From contig JACQEY010000117.1 of NCBI GenBank assembly GCA_016200355.1, positions 1 to 37,846 of the forward strand: a DNA stretch of 37,846 nucleotides, written 5' to 3'. Of the stretch, positions 1 to 7,287 are shown one piece after another (position 1 is the first letter of the stretch; the number at the start of each line of letters is the position of its first letter). The stretch is from Nitrospirota bacterium. GTDB lineage: Bacteria; Nitrospirota; Nitrospiria; Nitrospirales; Nitrospiraceae. Below the pieces are notes generated by a model. It saw only the letters and a list, made by a program, of their open reading frames with translations. It had not been told where the DNA came from and made no database searches. The position numbers were made by a program, and so were the translations under genes.

Positions 1-478
1 AAATTTTCGTTTCTGTACGCACGCGCTTAGCAACGGAGATCGCTTTTTTCACGACCTTGTTCAAGATGATGCCGGTCGTCTTGTGTGTGAGCGCAACCTC
101 GAACGCATCTTTGATCTGACCAAGAATCTGTGATTCGCCGACGATCATGGAGTCGAGGCTGGAGGCCACCCGAAATAAATGGCTGATCGCCCGATCTCCC
201 TCGTGCCAGTACAAATGGGGCGTCAGCTGCTCCGAGGACAGCGAAAGGTGGGCATCCGCCAGGAAGTCCTGGATTCGTCCATAGCCTGATTCGATCTCAT
301 CGACGACGGCATAGACCTCAACACGATTGCAGGTCGAGAGTAATACCCCTTCCCGCACCCCCTGATACGAGCAAAGACGGGCCAAGGCTTCACCCATTCG
401 GCTCTCAGGAATCGCAAGCTTCTCGCGGATTTCGATCGGGGCGGTCTTATGGCTCAAGCCAACGGCAATAATGTGCAT
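1..478 (-). CDS. hemA: Glutamyl-tRNA reductase, N-terminal part (runs off the window)
   Basis: Reduces glutamyl-tRNA(Glu) to glutamate-1-semialdehyde with NADPH, the first committed step of C5-pathway tetrapyrrole synthesis in the cytoplasm. Only the first 159 codons are present; the C-terminal part lies beyond base 1. Reading from the ATG at 478, the protein begins MHIIAVGLSHKTAPIEIREK, typical of the family. The catalytic cysteine lies in LLSTCNRVEVYA near residue 50, and the conserved GESQILGQIKDAF stretch lies near residue 120. The start codon is one base after the stop of the upstream ccsA/hemX-like gene, so the two are almost certainly cotranscribed, an arrangement common for hemX-hemA. 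Identification is firm; the absent C-terminus is a window effect, not a truncation. Confidence 0.95.
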   Translation of the reverse strand, partial: MHIIAVGLSHKTAPIEIREKLAIPESRMGEALARLCSYQGVREGVLLSTCNRVEVYAVVDEIESGYGRIQDFLADAHLSLSSEQLTPHLYWHEGDRAISHLFRVASSLDSMIVGESQILGQIKDAFEVALTHKTTGIILNKVVKKAISVAKRVRTETKI

Positions 479-479
479 G

Positions 480-1283
480 TCAAGACACCGATCCGTGACT
501 CTTGAGAACCACACCAATGAGAGTCAGAATAACCCCTGCAAATCCGATGATTGTTAGATAGGCCGCGCGTTTGGCTCTCCAACCCACTGTTAGCCGCCCG
601 GTCAGTACGACAAAGTAGAACACCCACGTCAGCAACGCCCCTGTTTGCTCGGGGTTCCAGTTCAGATACGATCCCTGCGAGAACTCCGCGGAAAGCGCAC
701 CGGTAATGATGCCGAGCGTGAGCAGCGGAAACCCCGTCACGATCGACTGCTGATTGAGGTGATCGAGAAAGTCCAGTGCGGGCAGTTTTGAGTAGAGGAC
801 GTTGAAACGTTTGGACTTGAGAAGTCCATCCTGAATCAGATACATGACACCAGCCACAAAGGCCACGGCAAACCCCACGGTACCGAGCATGCTCAGCGTG
901 ACATGGACCCACAGCGTTCGAAACACCGGCGTGAGCGACGGTGCGGTTTCCGGTAATGCAGCGGCAGAGACCAACGAGAGTAATGCCAGGGGGACGATGA
1001 ACGAGCCAAGCACGTGCAGATGATGGCGAAACTCCACGGCAAGAAAGACCAAAATCAGCACCCAGGAAAAAAACGACAGGGCCTCATAGAATCCTGGCTG
1101 CGAGACGTCCGTGGTCCCGATCATCCCTGCGCCCAATGCGATCGTGTGTGAGGCAAACCCGGTCGCTGTCATACCCAGGGAGACGTTTGCCAGGACCTCA
1201 GAAGGCCTGATCAGGTAGGTAAGAAAGGCAACGGTGGCAGCAAAATACAGAGCCAGCGTCACCACGAAAAACATGGCGGCCAT
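480..1283 (-). CDS. ccsA: CcsA/HemX-type cytochrome c assembly membrane protein
   Basis: A 267-residue multi-pass membrane protein with about eight hydrophobic segments. It matches the cytochrome c assembly / HemX family, whose members handle heme at the membrane or influence glutamyl-tRNA reductase level. The family tryptophan-rich signature is recognisable but degenerate: NWNPEQTGALLTW near residue 210 stands where CcsA proteins have WGxYWxWDPKExWALxTW. Weak conservation of this WWD-type motif leans toward HemX rather than a full CcsA. The start at 1283 is preceded by GAGAGGATAG. It lies directly upstream of hemA with one base between them, which supports a role tied to heme. Whether it takes part in cytochrome c maturation or only in HemA control cannot be read from sequence. 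Confidence 0.8.
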   Translation of the reverse strand: MAAMFFVVTLALYFAATVAFLTYLIRPSEVLANVSLGMTATGFASHTIALGAGMIGTTDVSQPGFYEALSFFSWVLILVFLAVEFRHHLHVLGSFIVPLALLSLVSAAALPETAPSLTPVFRTLWVHVTLSMLGTVGFAVAFVAGVMYLIQDGLLKSKRFNVLYSKLPALDFLDHLNQQSIVTGFPLLTLGIITGALSAEFSQGSYLNWNPEQTGALLTWVFYFVVLTGRLTVGWRAKRAAYLTIIGFAGVILTLIGVVLKSHGSVS

Positions 1284-1345
1284 AGAGGGCTATCCTCTCA
1301 ACTTTCCAGGACAAACAGACAGACATTAAACGAGGAATTATATCG

Positions 1346-2149
1346 ATGGCGCGAGATGGGAGTCAACCAAACGATCGTGGAGTGAGAGGCCGGACGACCA
1401 CGTCTCGCCCCCCCGGCACCCTCTATGTCGTCAGCTCGCCGATTGGCCACCCTGATGACATTACTCTTCGGGCCCTAGCCACGCTACGCTGCGTCACGGT
1501 TATTGCCTCAGAGGACCCTCGCGTGACCCAGGCGCTCCTGGCCCATCATGATATTACCGCAACAGTTACAAGCTACGGCCCGTTCAATCGTCACGAGAAA
1601 ATGCTGCTCCTTCTGCATCGACTCACACAGGGGCAGGATATCGCCCTCGTCTCAGACAACGGCACCCCGGTGATCTACGACCCAGGCAGTCTGCTTGTGG
1701 CTGCTGCCCATCAAGCAGGTATCCCAGTCAAGACCATCCCAGGTCCTTCTACCATGATAGCAGCGACAGCGATCTCTGGCTTTTCTGGTGATGCCATCAT
1801 CTTTGAGGGATACCTTCCCTCAAGCAGTCGCCGTCTCGCCCAATACCTCTCCCCGCTCCGAAAGGAACGAAGAACCCTCGTTCTCTATGTGGCCCCGAAC
1901 GCCCTCACCAGACTACTGAAAACCCTGGCACAGATATTCCCCACCAGACAGATTGCCATCGCCATGGATCTTACGACGTGCAGGGAAACCTTCTTTCGCG
2001 GTAGGCCTAGTGAGCTGCTCGATGTGGTTGGGCCAGTGCCCAAGGATTCAGCAGTGACGGTCGTCATTGAAGGATATCGGGTGGGATCGCACACAAAAAC
2101 AATGCGCAGAAAAGTGCCGCGCGCTACTCGTCTTCGCGGCGGCGAATGA
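1346..2149 (+). CDS. RsmI-like tetrapyrrole-methylase-fold SAM methyltransferase (divergent)
   Basis: 267 residues in the tetrapyrrole methylase fold, closest in layout to RsmI, which methylates the 2'-O of C1402 in 16S rRNA. The segments appear in RsmI order after a 24-residue polar lead: GTLYVVSSPIGHPDDITLRA, ASEDPRVTQALL, LVSDNGTPVIYDPG, IPGPSTMIAA and FEGYLPSSSRR. Several positions depart from usual RsmI: SPIGH for TPIGN, EDPR for EDTR, SDNGTPVIYDPG for SDAGTPxISDPG, and VAPNAL for the ESPHR segment. This suggests a paralogue with changed substrate, or relaxed constraint. The ATG at 1346 follows GAGGA nine bases upstream. The gene diverges from ccsA across a 62-bp gap and its 3' end overlaps the convergent tusA gene by 26 bp. 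Fold assignment is firm; the rRNA substrate is inference. Confidence 0.8.
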   Translation: MARDGSQPNDRGVRGRTTTSRPPGTLYVVSSPIGHPDDITLRALATLRCVTVIASEDPRVTQALLAHHDITATVTSYGPFNRHEKMLLLLHRLTQGQDIALVSDNGTPVIYDPGSLLVAAAHQAGIPVKTIPGPSTMIAATAISGFSGDAIIFEGYLPSSSRRLAQYLSPLRKERRTLVLYVAPNALTRLLKTLAQIFPTRQIAIAMDLTTCRETFFRGRPSELLDVVGPVPKDSAVTVVIEGYRVGSHTKTMRRKVPRATRLRGGE

Positions 2150-2366
2150 GCACTCGATAGGACCCTTCAACGCGATCTTGCGAAAGGACGGTGTGCCCCT
2201 CATTACTCACGCTGCGAGGAACATTCCGAATCGGGTCGCCATCGTCCAACAGCACTGACAGAATCTGTCCTTGCTCCATCGCTTCCAATTTCAACTTCGT
2301 TTTGACAAAGTTATAGGGGCAAATCACTCCCCGCAAATCCAACTCGGTATCTGGCTGACCAGTCAC
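2124..2366 (-). CDS. tusA: TusA/SirA-family sulfur-carrier-like protein
   Basis: A small protein of 80 residues with the TusA fold. The signature LDLRGVICPYNFVKTKLKL near the N-terminus has the conserved CP of the sulfur-relay cysteine. The usual CPxP is here CPYN, so the second proline is missing. TusA proteins pass persulfide sulfur for tRNA thiolation, molybdopterin or sulfur oxidation. The chosen start is GTG at 2366 because GGAG sits eight bases before it and the protein then has the normal TusA length; an open frame runs upstream to 2501 but encodes low-complexity charged sequence. The gene overlaps the 3' end of the convergent RsmI-like gene by 26 bp. A specific sulfur pathway cannot be named, and the gene symbol is a family label only. 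Confidence 0.75.
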   Translation of the reverse strand: MTGQPDTELDLRGVICPYNFVKTKLKLEAMEQGQILSVLLDDGDPIRNVPRSVSNEGHTVLSQDRVEGSYRVLIRRREDE

Positions 2367-2509
2367 TGTCGTATCTCCTTCTCTCTCTCCGCCGCGCCTT
2401 TCCCCTTCGCGATAGTCTTGATGACTCACCGCGCCAGGCTGGACGCTAATCCTAACAAGGAGGCATCCCTCCCGCAAGCACAGCACCGAATATGCCGGCA
2501 TGGTAAGCG

Positions 2510-2541
2510 AAAAAAAAGGGGCAGCGTTTCGCTGCCCCTTC
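2510..2541 (-). terminator. Rho-independent terminator of the exported-protein gene
   Basis: On the minus strand an 11-bp perfect stem, AAGGGGCAGCG paired with CGCTGCCCCTT around an AAA loop, is followed by a run of eight T. It lies about 25 bp after the stop codon of the gene ending at 2566 and before the start of the tusA-like gene, separating the two transcripts. Confidence 0.85.
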
Positions 2542-2565
2542 TACATCACAGGAATGTGTCTCGAG

Positions 2566-3327
2566 TTAGTTCAGGCCCTTGACCAAGTTTGGTTTGGAGT
2601 AGTCGGCCCCGTAGTCCGACTTGGTTCCGGTTGCTGCATTGCCCCACCCTGGCTGTGGTTCACACTGCCAGCAGGGAGCGTCGCCGCTAAATCCACCACC
2701 AACCGAGCTGGTGATGCCGGATTCGATCTTTCCTGGAAGCACAGAGCCGGCGATGCCGCCGGTGATCCCGCCACGATTCGTCCCAATCGCGCGCTCATTC
2801 TCAGGATCCGGACGTTGTCCAAGTCCACCGAACCCCTGCTTCGTCGCATCGACATGGGTCACGAATGCTTCAAGCACCGTTTTCCTTCCGGTGCCATAGG
2901 GCTGATCGGCCGTCGTTTCCTCCCTCACTTGAACAGTGACATCGTCACCGACATTGAGCGTCTTAATGGCTTGCATGTTTGAGCGATCCGTGAGGTTAAG
3001 GATCACGACGGTGCGCGCTCCGTACCCTGACTTACCCTCCTGCCCCTCGTCGAATATCTTTCCTGCCCCGCCGGTTTCAATCATGAGCCTATGCTGGGCC
3101 ATATCAATCGCAAACACCCGTCCGTACACCGTCTCAGGCTGCGACAACCGCTCGAGGAAGTTGGTTCGATCAAAGGTGGTCACCCGTGTGTTCGATCCCG
3201 ATACATCGCCGACCCCCTCGCCCACACCCATGCCGGATTGGTTAGATTGCAAACGCTCCTGAGCGATTGACACACCAGCTGAACCGACAAAAAGAATTGC
3301 CGCTCCCAGTGCCAACACTTTACGCAT
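2566..3327 (-). CDS. Exported glycine-rich protein of unknown function
   Basis: I do not recognise this 253-residue protein. It begins with a clear signal peptide (MRKVLALGAAILFVGSAGVS, cleavage likely after IAQ near residue 23), so it should be periplasmic or outer-membrane associated. Residues about 65-155 read like a small beta-rich domain (TVYGRVFAIDMAQHRLMIET, VVILNLTD, VGDDVTVQVREE), resembling proteins with a repeated short OB-like or DUF-type beta fold. The C-terminal 80 residues are rich in Gly, Ser and Asn and contain a CWQC pair. It is a single-gene unit: a terminator follows it and tRNA-Leu lies upstream on the same strand. The ATG at 3327 fits the signal peptide. Coding potential is strong; function is unknown. 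Confidence 0.75.
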   Translation of the reverse strand: MRKVLALGAAILFVGSAGVSIAQERLQSNQSGMGVGEGVGDVSGSNTRVTTFDRTNFLERLSQPETVYGRVFAIDMAQHRLMIETGGAGKIFDEGQEGKSGYGARTVVILNLTDRSNMQAIKTLNVGDDVTVQVREETTADQPYGTGRKTVLEAFVTHVDATKQGFGGLGQRPDPENERAIGTNRGGITGGIAGSVLPGKIESGITSSVGGGFSGDAPCWQCEPQPGWGNAATGTKSDYGADYSKPNLVKGLN

Positions 3328-3569
3328 GTGCTGCCTCCATGGTGAGATTAGAAAAGAAAATGATATGCATTGACGAACACCACAATGGGACCAATATCAT
3401 GGCATTGAAACTTCTTCATCACTCTTAAGTTACAAACTATAGGTTACCCATTCGGACATGTCAACTGAAGACATGAGGCTTAGATTCGATTCGGTTTCGC
3501 GCACAATCCGATCACCACCCGAGCTAAAAAAAGCTCCTTGCCAGACCCTGCCGACACGCGGTAAACCGA

Positions 3570-3656
3570 TGGTGCCCAGAGGGAGGGTCGAACTCCCACT
3601 CTCTTACGAGAACCGGATTTTGAGTCCGGCGCGTCTGCCAATTCCGCCATCCGGGC
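3570..3656 (-). tRNA. tRNA-Leu(CAA)
   Basis: The minus strand folds as an 87-nt class II tRNA with encoded CCA. The acceptor stem is GCCCGGA paired with TCTGGGC (one G-U pair) and the discriminator base is A. The anticodon arm is CCGGA-CTCAAAA-TCCGG, giving anticodon CAA, which reads UUG. The variable arm is long, and the T arm is GGGAG-TTCGACC-CTCCC. A plausible sigma-70 promoter lies just upstream. Confidence 0.97.
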
Positions 3657-3679
3657 TTATCCATTTCTGAAAGCGGTTC

Positions 3680-3708
3680 TTCTTAGCACGAAGCTATGTG
3701 CTGGTCAA
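3680..3708 (-). promoter_or_regulatory. Candidate promoter for tRNA-Leu
   Basis: On the minus strand TTGACC (3708-3703), a 17-bp spacer and TAAGAA (3685-3680) precede the tRNA by about 24 bp. The -35 is good and the -10 weak. The spacer contains the inverted repeat AGCAC/GTGCT. Placement supports a tRNA promoter. Confidence 0.5.
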
Positions 3709-3798
3709 TCCGTTCCCCCTCTTTATCTTCGCTCGACCGCAATGTTACAATTTCCACTCACGGTCACCTCATCATTTATGCGGGAGGATGCTCACACC

Positions 3799-4077
3799 AT
3801 GTCAGACGTCCAGTGCGTCACGTGCGGACAAGCCGGAGAAACGATTACGGACCCTCTCTTCATGGGGAAACTTGAAGCCGAGATTAAAGCCAAGGTCTGC
3901 AAACCCTGCTGGAAAAAATGGGAAGGCATGCGGGTCATGGTCATCAACGAGTATCAAGTCAACTTGGGCGAAGAGAGTGGCAGAGAACTCGTGAAAAAGC
4001 AGATGAAAGCCTTTCTCAAACTTGGTGAGCAAACTGATACCGGAAAGCTTGATCAGAACTATCGCCCACCGGCCTAA
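3799..4077 (+). CDS. yggX: YggX-like Fe(2+)-trafficking protein with two CxxC pairs
   Basis: 92 residues. The central part, CWKKWEGMRVMVINEYQVNL followed by LVKKQMKAFL, aligns with the YggX segment WxxWxxxQTMLINEKKLN...LxxEMxxFLF. YggX proteins protect labile Fe-S clusters and supply iron under oxidative stress. This one differs from the Escherichia coli type by carrying CVTC near residue 6 and CKPC near residue 34, which together could form a zinc- or iron-binding ribbon; classical YggX has a single key cysteine. The ATG at 3799 was chosen because GGGAGGA lies ten bases before it; an open frame continues upstream to 3742 but adds unlikely sequence. It stands alone between tRNA-Leu and a promoter for the next operon. 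The family assignment rests on the central motif and is reasonably secure. Confidence 0.75.
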   Translation: MSDVQCVTCGQAGETITDPLFMGKLEAEIKAKVCKPCWKKWEGMRVMVINEYQVNLGEESGRELVKKQMKAFLKLGEQTDTGKLDQNYRPPA

Positions 4078-4174
4078 GGAGATCGTTCTTTGGTTTGTAT
4101 AGTTTTTCTGCATCGGCTAGACCGTTGACCGCCGAAGCCTTCCGTGAATTTCTCCAGTGATCTCGCAGGCTTCG

Positions 4175-4204
4175 TTGACAGGCCAATTTGAAAAATGATA
4201 CATT
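4175..4204 (+). promoter_or_regulatory. Candidate sigma-70 promoter for the bfn-rplM-rpsI operon
   Basis: Consensus TTGACA at 4175-4180, an 18-bp spacer and TACATT at 4199-4204, about 70 bp before the GTG start of the first bifunctional-nuclease gene. The region 4078-4274 otherwise holds no gene. A second possible -35 (TTGACC, near 4126) has no clear partner. Confidence 0.55.
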
Positions 4205-4274
4205 TCTTACTTCTTGATCCATCCGCAGGTTCAGCAGCACCCCCTGCTAGGGAAGAGTAAGGAGCCGGTGTGCC

Positions 4275-4730
4275 GTGATTACGCAGATGCATGTCAAAGG
4301 GTTGATGTTCGACCCTTATAATAACGCGTATATCGTCGTGCTTCGAGACGAAGAGCATTCCGACATGCTCCCCATTTGGGTCGGCAAGTCAGAGGCTGGT
4401 GCGATCAGCATGTCAATGGAAAACATCACGCCCCCCCGACCGATGACGCACGATTTCATGAAGTCGCTCCTTGATGCCTACAATGCGAAAGTCATCAGCG
4501 TGGTCATTACAGACTTGTCGGAGCACACCTATTTTGCAAAAATCCATTTGATGTACGAAGATTCAGAATACACCGTCGACGCCAGACCCAGCGATGCGAT
4601 TGCACTCGCGCTTCGAAGCAATGCGCCGGTGTTCGCGAACAATTCAGTCATCACCAAACAGAGCTCCGAAGAACTCGAGCAGTGGCTGGAAAATCTTAAA
4701 CCGGAAGATTTCGGCAAACTCGACTCCTGA
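4275..4730 (+). CDS. Bifunctional nuclease-domain protein (BFN/DUF151), first copy
   Basis: 151 residues, almost entirely one BFN (DUF151) domain, a family with reported RNase and DNase activity in plants and solved structures from bacteria. Typical family segments are present: LPIWVGKSEAGAI near residue 33, TPPRPMTHDFMKSLL near 53, VVITDLSEHTYFAKI near 77, and [20 protein letters not shown] near 102. The start is GTG at 4275, with AAGGAG eleven bases upstream. A second BFN gene follows after 16 bp, so the two form a tandem pair. They precede rplM-rpsI on the same strand with short gaps, suggesting one transcript. The biological target of BFN proteins in bacteria is not settled. Confidence 0.88.
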   Translation: MITQMHVKGLMFDPYNNAYIVVLRDEEHSDMLPIWVGKSEAGAISMSMENITPPRPMTHDFMKSLLDAYNAKVISVVITDLSEHTYFAKIHLMYEDSEYTVDARPSDAIALALRSNAPVFANNSVITKQSSEELEQWLENLKPEDFGKLDS

Positions 4731-4746
4731 GCAAGCAGACTTCATT

Positions 4747-5244
4747 ATGAGCGCCGTCGATCTACCCAAAGAGCAAGACCTGGTTGAATACAGGGTCGAG
4801 CGCATCCTCGAAGAGGCCAATACAGACACGAGAATTGTCATCTTGGCACGACAGGACGGCGTCCTCGATACGTTTCCAATTTGGGTCGGAGCCGCAGAAG
4901 GCAATGCCATTAAGCTAGCACTCGATACCATGCTCACGCCACGGCCAATGAGCCATGACTTGATCAAGAGTTTCGCCGAACATTTAAACATTACGATCCA
5001 ACGCGTCATCATTACGGACGTGAAAAGCAGCACCTATTACGCGACGGTCTATGTTGCCAACAAAGGCGTGGAGCGGACCATCGATGCCAGGCCCAGCGAC
5101 GCAATTTCGTTGGCCCTTCGGGCTTCTTGCCCAATCTATATTACCCAAGACGTGTTGAAGCGAAGGAGCACGACGAATCTCGACGCTTGGCTGGCAAAAC
5201 TAGAGTCGAAAGATATCAGCACACCGGAAGTACAGGAAACGTGA
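4747..5244 (+). CDS. Bifunctional nuclease-domain protein (BFN/DUF151), second copy
   Basis: 165 residues with the same domain as the preceding gene: [45 protein letters not shown] and [20 protein letters not shown]. The two copies are clearly paralogous but have diverged widely outside these motifs. This copy has a longer N-terminus (about 20 acidic residues) and a longer C-terminal tail. The ATG at 4747 lies 16 bp after the stop of copy one; no strong ribosome-binding site is visible, so translational coupling to the first copy is likely. It ends 31 bp before rplM. The duplication may reflect two nuclease partners acting as a heteromer, which is inference. Confidence 0.88.
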   Translation: MSAVDLPKEQDLVEYRVERILEEANTDTRIVILARQDGVLDTFPIWVGAAEGNAIKLALDTMLTPRPMSHDLIKSFAEHLNITIQRVIITDVKSSTYYATVYVANKGVERTIDARPSDAISLALRASCPIYITQDVLKRRSTTNLDAWLAKLESKDISTPEVQET

Positions 5245-5275
5245 CTTACTCGATAGCGAAGGAGCGGGAAGAACG

Positions 5276-5704
5276 ATGTTGACCTACATGCAAAAGCCTT
5301 TGGAAGTGCAGGAAAAGTGGTATCTCGTGAATGCTGAGGGGAAAACGCTGGGCCGATTGGCAGCCCACGTCGCCGGGATGTTGCGTGGTAAACACCGGCC
5401 GACCTTTACCCCCAATGTGGATATGGGTGACCATGTTGTGATCGTGAATGCAGAGAAAATCCATCTGACCGGTAACAAAATGGCCACGAAACTCTATCGC
5501 CGTCATAGCGGTTTTCCTGGTGGACTCAAGACCGCGACAGCGCAGCATGTGTTCCGAAAGGACCCGACAGAACTCTTGGTCAAAGCGATCGAAGGCATGC
5601 TTCCCAAAAACCCGTTGGGGAATCATATGGCCAAGAAACTCCGTGTCTACGTCGGGCCCACCCATCCTCATCAGGCACAACAACCGGAACCAATCACCCT
5701 TTAA
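5276..5704 (+). CDS. rplM: 50S ribosomal protein L13
   Basis: 142 residues, the normal bacterial L13 length. Family landmarks are clear: [20 protein letters not shown] near the N-terminus, [20 protein letters not shown], the [19 protein letters not shown] stretch, and the late segment [20 protein letters not shown]13 is an early assembly protein of the large subunit that binds 23S rRNA. AAGGAG lies upstream of the ATG at 5276. As in most bacteria it is followed directly by rpsI (33-bp gap), and the pair ends in a terminator. Here the usual pair sits behind two BFN genes. The C-terminus extends a few polar residues beyond many orthologues. Confidence 0.97.
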   Translation: MLTYMQKPLEVQEKWYLVNAEGKTLGRLAAHVAGMLRGKHRPTFTPNVDMGDHVVIVNAEKIHLTGNKMATKLYRRHSGFPGGLKTATAQHVFRKDPTELLVKAIEGMLPKNPLGNHMAKKLRVYVGPTHPHQAQQPEPITL

Positions 5705-5737
5705 ACATCACAAGGGCAAAGAAGGAGACGTAGCAGC

Positions 5738-6130
5738 ATGGCAGTAGCGACTCAATATGCAACCGGACGACGAAAGTGCGCCATTGCCAGAGCCTGGGTC
5801 ACGGGAAGGGCAGGCGATATCACGATCAACGAACAGCCAATCGAGAAGGCCTTCCCACAACTGACTCTCCGGCAGATTATTCAGTTCCCGCTCGAAATCG
5901 GTGGTGTGATGGGACAGTACTCCATTAAAGCCACGGTACAGGGCGGCGGACCGACCGGCCAAGCCGGCGCCTTGCGTCATGCCATTGCACGCGCATTGAT
6001 AGAGCTCAACCAACCCCTCCGTGCACCCTTGAAGAAGGAAGGCTTGCTGACCCGCGATTCGCGCGTCAAAGAGCGGAAAAAGTACGGACAGAAGGGTGCA
6101 AGAAAGCGGTTCCAGTACTCAAAACGATAA
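5738..6130 (+). CDS. rpsI: 30S ribosomal protein S9
   Basis: 130 residues, standard S9. It has the N-terminal YATGRRKCAIARAWV motif, the GGGPTGQAGALRHAIARAL core, and the basic C-terminal tail ending GARKRFQYSKR, whose last residues reach the P-site tRNA in the ribosome. GAAGGAG precedes the ATG at 5738. It is cotranscribed with rplM and closed by a strong terminator at 6151-6183. Confidence 0.97.
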   Translation: MAVATQYATGRRKCAIARAWVTGRAGDITINEQPIEKAFPQLTLRQIIQFPLEIGGVMGQYSIKATVQGGGPTGQAGALRHAIARALIELNQPLRAPLKKEGLLTRDSRVKERKKYGQKGARKRFQYSKR

Positions 6131-6150
6131 ACATCGGAGCCACAGTCAGA

Positions 6151-6183
6151 AAAAGGGAAGGCTCCATGCCTTCCCTTTTTTTG
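6151..6183 (+). terminator. Rho-independent terminator after rpsI
   Basis: A 9-bp stem AAGGGAAGG / CCTTCCCTT around a 7-nt loop, followed by a T run, starts about 20 bp after the rpsI stop codon. It closes the bfn-bfn-rplM-rpsI transcript; argC begins 30 bp further on. Confidence 0.88.
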
Positions 6184-6213
6184 TGTCCGTGGCACACATG
6201 GCAGGTGATACAA

Positions 6214-7287
6214 ATGAAAAAGGTACGCGTCGCCATTGCAGGGGCCAGTGGGTATGCTGGAGCGGAGCTCGTTCGCCTGGCAGCTCTCCACCCGCACTTC
6301 GATCTCCACGCTGTCACTTCTGAGAAGTCTGCCGGGGCTCCCGTGGCAACAGTTTTCCCAAGTCTGACCGGCCTCGTGTCTCTCTCGTTTCAAGCGCTCT
6401 CACCCGAAGCCTTAGCGGAACAGACAGATGCGGTCTTCTTGGCCCTTCCCCATACCAAATCATTAGAGCCGGTCTCCGCCTGTCTCAAAACCGGCAAACT
6501 GGTGGTGGACCTCAGCGCCGACTACCGGCTCACGGATCCTGCCGTCTATGAACAATGGTATAAAACACCGCATACCTATCCGGGATTGCTGAAGGACGCG
6601 GTCTACGGACTTCCCGAATTGCATCGTGCCGCCATTGCCAAGGCAAAACTCGTCGCGTCACCCGGCTGTTACCCAACGGCAGCTGTTCTGCAATTGGCCC
6701 CACTGTTCGCACAGAATCTCGTGCAGCCTCACACCGTAGTCATCGATGCGAAGTCCGGCATTTCCGGGGCTGGGCGAAGCCCGGCGCTCCCCTACCATTT
6801 CCCTGAAGCCCATGAATCCTTAGAGCCCTACAAAATCGGGGGCCACCGCCACATCCCTGAGATCGAACAAGAACTCGGTAGGTTGCTTCAACGAGCCTCG
6901 CAACCATCAGGAAAGATGGCCCCAGAGCCGATCGTGACATTCACTCCGCACCTCGTCCCGATGAATCGAGGCATCTTGAGCACCGCCTACTGCAAGCTGA
7001 AGAGTCCGATGTCGCTGCCGGACCTGCGCGCGATGTATCGAGACTTTTATAAAGGCGAGCGATTCGTCAGATTCCAGGAAGAGACCATTCCGAATCCGCG
7101 TTACATCAAGGGCTCCAACTATTGCGATATCGGCGTCTACCTGGACTCCCGATCAGGATCGGTCATTACGGTCGCCGCGCTGGATAATCTGGTGAAGGGC
7201 GCAGCAGGCCAAGCGATTCAGGCCATGAACCTCATGTTGGGATTCCCTGAGGAGACAGGCTTGACGGCACCAGCCGCCTACCCCTAG
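6214..7287 (+). CDS. argC: N-acetyl-gamma-glutamyl-phosphate reductase
   Basis: 357 residues. Catalyses the NADPH-dependent reduction of N-acetylglutamyl phosphate to the semialdehyde, the third step of arginine synthesis. The N-terminal Rossmann segment VAIAGASGYAGAELVRL, the active-site cysteine in SPGCYPTAAVLQ near residue 150, and KSGISGAGRSP are all present. The ATG at 6214 gives the normal ArgC N-terminus (MKKVRVAIAGASG) with AGGTG upstream; an open frame starting at 6166 runs back into the terminator and is not used. The stop TAG at 7285-7287 is also the first triplet of a repeated MITE-like element. argJ follows 228 bp later on the same strand, so the two probably serve one arginine unit. 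Confidence 0.96.
   Translation: MKKVRVAIAGASGYAGAELVRLAALHPHFDLHAVTSEKSAGAPVATVFPSLTGLVSLSFQALSPEALAEQTDAVFLALPHTKSLEPVSACLKTGKLVVDLSADYRLTDPAVYEQWYKTPHTYPGLLKDAVYGLPELHRAAIAKAKLVASPGCYPTAAVLQLAPLFAQNLVQPHTVVIDAKSGISGAGRSPALPYHFPEAHESLEPYKIGGHRHIPEIEQELGRLLQRASQPSGKMAPEPIVTFTPHLVPMNRGILSTAYCKLKSPMSLPDLRAMYRDFYKGERFVRFQEETIPNPRYIKGSNYCDIGVYLDSRSGSVITVAALDNLVKGAAGQAIQAMNLMLGFPEETGLTAPAAYP

Noticed and set aside
3501-3569. Terminator for tRNA-Leu near the T-rich stretch at about 3523-3530
   Set aside because: The GAGCT/AGCTC stem has only a T loop and no following T run, so it is not a convincing terminator.
4233-4246. Further copy of the CTAG-type repeat (CCCCTGCTAGGG)
   Set aside because: Only about seven bases match the repeat end and the flanks do not, so chance is likelier.
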